Shown: one piece after another, positions 61,685-64,000 of the stretch | Numbering within the stretch: the stretch's first letter is position 1 | Layout of the letters: each line of letters starts with the position of its first letter | Source of the DNA: Achromobacter arsenitoxydans SY8 | GTDB taxonomy: Bacteria > Pseudomonadota > Gammaproteobacteria > Burkholderiales > Burkholderiaceae_B | Assembly: GCF_000236785.1 (NCBI RefSeq) | Contig: NZ_AGUF01000001.1 | Location: 88,424-152,423, forward strand | Direction: 5' to 3' | DNA: 64,000 nt | Program-made: the position numbers and the translations under genes | The notes under the pieces: model-generated | The model's input: only the letters and a program-made list of their open reading frames with translations | Told to the model about the DNA's origin: nothing | Databases searched by the model: none

Positions 61685-62904
61685 TGCTTGACCATGGGGC
61701 ATTGGCTTTCGGACAGCGGCCAGGCCAGCGTGTCGCCGGGAATCGTGCGCACAACGTTGTAGTAGTCCCACGGCGCCTTGGACTGCTCGGGCGTCTTCAC
61801 CTGCGCCAGCATCATGTCGCGCACCACAAGGCCGTCGGCGCGGATGTGCGCGTTCAGGCTGAAGGGATCGTCGATGGGCAGCGATTTCATCTTGGCCATC
61901 ACGACGTCCGAGTCCACCGTGCCCGCGGCCTTCACCGCCTGCAGGTAGTGGCGCACCGAGCTGTAGACGCCGGCCTGCAGGAAGGTGGGCGGACGGCCCA
62001 CGCGGGCCTCGAACTTCTTGGTGAAGGCGCGCGTGCCGTCGTTCATGTCCCAATAGGACGGCACGGTCAGGTAGGTCTTCTGCGCGGCCGCCAGGCCCAG
62101 GCTGTGCACGTCGGTCAGGAGCAGCAGCATCGCCGCCAGCTGCTGCGTGCCGCCAATGCCGAATTCCGCCGCCTGCTTGATCGCCGAGATGGTGTCGCCG
62201 CCCGCGTTGGCGATGGCGATGATCTGCGCCTTGGAGCCTTGCGCCTGCAGCAGGAACGATGCGAAGTCCGATGCGTTCAGGGGATGGAAGACCGTGCCGG
62301 CCACCTCTCCGCCGTTCGCCTTGACCACCGTTTCGGTGTCGGCGGCAAGCTGCTTGCCGAAGGCGTAGTCGGACGCCAGGATGAACCAGCGCTTGCCGCC
62401 TTCCTTGACGACGGCGGTGGCCGTTCCACGCGACAGCGCGTAGGTGGTGTAGGTCCATTGCACGCCGTAGGGCGAGCACTGCGCCTGCGTCAGCGCGGTC
62501 GTGCCGGGGCTGGAAAACAGCACCAGCTTTTTCTTTTCCCGCGCGATGCCCTGCACCGCCAGCGCGACCGAAGAGTTGGGCACGTCCACCACGACGTCCA
62601 CGCCGTCCGTGTCGTACCACTTGCGGACCATGCTGCTGCCGATGTCCGGCCGGTGCTGGTGGTCGCCAGACACCAGCGAGATGGGTTTGCCGAGTACGGA
62701 GCCGCCCATTTCCTCGATGGCCAGCCGGGCGGCTTCCACGGAGCCCTTGCCGGTGGCGTCGGCGGTGACGCCCGCCATGTCCGTCAGGACGCCGATCTTG
62801 ACGCCGTCGGCGGCGCTGGCATGGGCCAGCGGTGCGCCCGACGCGAAACACAGGCCCAGGGCCAGGCTCAACGCCGCGCGGCTGCGCAGGAATTGTCTGT
62901 TCAT
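61681..62904 (-). CDS. Branched-chain amino acid-type ABC transporter substrate-binding protein
   Basis: 407 residues with a signal peptide (MNRQFLRSRAALSLALGL...LAHA) and a LivJ-type periplasmic fold: VKIGVLTDMAGVTADATGKGS at the start and later VPNSSVALAVQGIAREKKKLVLFSSP. No permease or ATPase gene is adjacent, but a hydrolase gene is translationally coupled. It may work with a permease encoded elsewhere, and the ligand may be a substrate of the hydrolase, such as an amide or ester. Confidence 0.88.
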   Translation of the reverse strand: MNRQFLRSRAALSLALGLCFASGAPLAHASAADGVKIGVLTDMAGVTADATGKGSVEAARLAIEEMGGSVLGKPISLVSGDHQHRPDIGSSMVRKWYDTDGVDVVVDVPNSSVALAVQGIAREKKKLVLFSSPGTTALTQAQCSPYGVQWTYTTYALSRGTATAVVKEGGKRWFILASDYAFGKQLAADTETVVKANGGEVAGTVFHPLNASDFASFLLQAQGSKAQIIAIANAGGDTISAIKQAAEFGIGGTQQLAAMLLLLTDVHSLGLAAAQKTYLTVPSYWDMNDGTRAFTKKFEARVGRPPTFLQAGVYSSVRHYLQAVKAAGTVDSDVVMAKMKSLPIDDPFSLNAHIRADGLVVRDMMLAQVKTPEQSKAPWDYYNVVRTIPGDTLAWPLSESQCPMVKQ

Positions 62905-62999
62905 TTGTCTTCCACCCGTTTGATGCCGTCGATGCGGCGAATTCTTGTGGCGAAAGTGTAGCGCGGCCCCCTGAACGCAGGCCTAAAGAAGCGCGCCAA

Positions 63000-63033
63000 A
63001 AACAAAACGCCCCGGCCGTGAGGCTCGGGGCGT
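63000..63033 (-). terminator. Rho-independent terminator of dsbA
   Basis: On the minus strand ACGCCCCG, a short loop, CGGGGCGT and then TTTGTTTTT, 24 bases past the dsbA stop. Confidence 0.9.
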
Positions 63034-63057
63034 CTGGCGGCGATGCCGCGGCGCGGT

Positions 63058-63690
63058 TTACTTGGCGCGCGCCATCGGGATCAGCTTGTCGACTTCCTTC
63101 AAGGCGCCTTCGTAGCTGTTGCCGGCCATGACCGGCGACGTCATGAACTTGCCGCCGATGGCGAACGACGGGGTGCCTTCGATGTTGTAGGCCTGGGCCA
63201 GCTGGTTGGCGCGCTGCACTTGGGCCTGCACGCTGAACGAGTCGAACACGGAGTCGAACTTGGCGCGGTCCACGCCTTGGGTCGCGATCCAGTCGCCCAT
63301 CGCCTTCTTGTCGAACAGGCGCTTGTGTTCGCCGTGGATGGCGGTGAAGACCTTGGGATGCAGGTCGGGGCGGTCCAGGGCCAGCAGGGCGTAGTAGAGC
63401 TGCTGCAGCGGCTTCATGCCGGCGTTGAAGGCGATCGGCACCTGCTTGAGCACCACGTCCGACGGAGCGGTCTTGGCCCAGTCTTCGACCATGGGTTCCA
63501 TGGCGGCGCAATGCGGGCAGGTGTAGGCGAAGAATTCCAGGACCTCGACCTTGCCCGGGGTGTCCGAGGGCAGCGGCGGGTTGATCGGCACGTACTGCTG
63601 GGCGCCTTGCGCGTGGCTGACCGGGCTGAAGAACGCCGTGGCGGTCAGCGCGGCGGCTGCCAGGATGCGGATGAGCTTGGGGGACAGCAT
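63058..63690 (-). CDS. dsbA: Thiol:disulfide interchange protein DsbA
   Basis: 210-residue periplasmic oxidase of cysteine pairs. A signal peptide (ends near VSHAQG) is followed by the thioredoxin fold with the active-site pair C58-P-H-C61 in [14 protein letters not shown] and the cis-proline loop GTPSF near residue 173. It gives its disulfide to folding secreted proteins and is re-oxidised by DsbB. The SPOR gene upstream on the same strand is a usual neighbour in betaproteobacteria. Confidence 0.95.
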   Translation of the reverse strand: MLSPKLIRILAAAALTATAFFSPVSHAQGAQQYVPINPPLPSDTPGKVEVLEFFAYTCPHCAAMEPMVEDWAKTAPSDVVLKQVPIAFNAGMKPLQQLYYALLALDRPDLHPKVFTAIHGEHKRLFDKKAMGDWIATQGVDRAKFDSVFDSFSVQAQVQRANQLAQAYNIEGTPSFAIGGKFMTSPVMAGNSYEGALKEVDKLIPMARAK

Positions 63691-63767
63691 GGATGAGGTT
63701 CCTGGATAAAAAGCTACAGACAGGCCCGGGGCCGGATTAGTTCAACGTAAACGATCCGCCGACGCCC

Positions 63768-64000
63768 CTATTGGCGCACCACGGCGGTTTCGATCTTGTT
63801 CTCGCCCAGCCGGCCGCGCGCCCGGTTCATGTCGTCCAGGCGGGCAAACGGGCCCACGCGCACGCGGTTGATGGGTTTGCCGTTCAATTCGGCCTTCTGG
63901 ACCGCCACCGGCAGGCCCAGGAGGATGATGCGGGCCTTCAGCGATTCCGCGTCGTTCTCGCCGCGGAAAGCGCCCGCCTGCAGGTAGTACGTGCCCGTGG
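63768..64000 (-). CDS. SPOR-domain protein, 3' end only
   Basis: The last 77 codons before the TAG at 63768-63770, running off the right edge. The sequence TGTYYLQAGAFRGENDAESLKAR and later RVRVGPFARLDDMNRAR is the SPOR domain, which binds denuded peptidoglycan at the septum. Such genes next to dsbA, with argS further on, are FtsN-like in Bordetella relatives. Start not visible. Confidence 0.85.
   Translation of the reverse strand, partial: TGTYYLQAGAFRGENDAESLKARIILLGLPVAVQKAELNGKPINRVRVGPFARLDDMNRARGRLGENKIETAVVRQ

Noticed and set aside
60737-63511. A long minus-strand frame that would join the hydrolase with a reading through the binding protein and dsbA region
   Set aside because: The upstream part is a wrong-frame reading of two recognised genes; the hydrolase starts at 61684 with an ATGA overlap.
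1-64000. CRISPR arrays, tRNA and rRNA genes, phage integrases, intact insertion sequences
   Set aside because: Looked for by eye on both strands; no regularly spaced repeats, cloverleaf with a CCA-like end, or transposase motif was found. A tRNAscan-SE and IS search would be decisive.

Overview
The window reads as chromosome of a high-GC betaproteobacterium of the Alcaligenaceae, most likely Achromobacter (close to Bordetella). Pointers are a D-threonine aldolase of the type described from Achromobacter (Alcaligenes) xylosoxidans, Bug-family (tripartite tricarboxylate) receptors, a Liu leucine-catabolism locus with its LiuR regulator, an FMN riboswitch before ribB, topB and smg near each other, and dsbA beside a SPOR-domain gene at the right edge. 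No rRNA, tRNA, CRISPR array, integrase or intact insertion sequence was seen.

Left part (1-30 kb) is mostly metabolism and transport. It holds an MFS exporter, riboswitch-controlled ribB, a bacterial SET-domain methyltransferase, a bestrophin-like channel, and an Lrp-type regulator divergent from an acetolactate-synthase-type enzyme. An ABC importer operon (binding protein, ATPase, permease, then an SDR) follows, then topB, a large DUF2157/GDYXXLXY membrane protein, gluQ and smg. Next come a TAXI-type TRAP transporter, D-threonine aldolase, two small stress proteins (entericidin, CsbD), a polar amino acid ABC importer, an SDR/LysR cluster, a Bug receptor and an ArgD-like aminotransferase.

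Middle part (30.1-42 kb) is accessory. It opens with an unknown 108-residue protein and a methyltransferase of odd base composition, then a HigB/RelE-type toxin gene broken by an 8-bp tandem duplication but followed by an intact antitoxin gene. From about 32.2 to 38.4 kb lies a lower-GC defence-like island: a four-gene minus-strand operon (a DUF4297-like effector candidate, a small middle component, a Rad50-like ATPase with a zinc hook, and a transglutaminase-like cysteine enzyme) that looks like an ABC three-component (ABC-3C) conflict system, and a divergent gene for a HEPN-type RNase candidate. It is followed by a strongly structured leader before a small unknown gene, a lipoprotein, a glutaredoxin, a secreted protein, and a second decayed toxin with an intact BrnA-like antitoxin.

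Right part (42-64 kb) returns to core metabolism: a LysR/EamA pair, an MFS exporter, and the leucine/isovalerate cluster liuA-aceK-thiolase-liuB-liuD. Its regulator gene liuR lies about 3 kb away, and the two loci share a 19-bp motif in their promoter regions. Then follow an M20 amidohydrolase and a Bug receptor, ynfA, a metallo-beta-lactamase-fold hydrolase, a LysE exporter, a nitroreductase, metC, an alpha/beta hydrolase coupled to a LivJ-type binding protein, dsbA, and the start of a SPOR-domain gene cut by the window edge.
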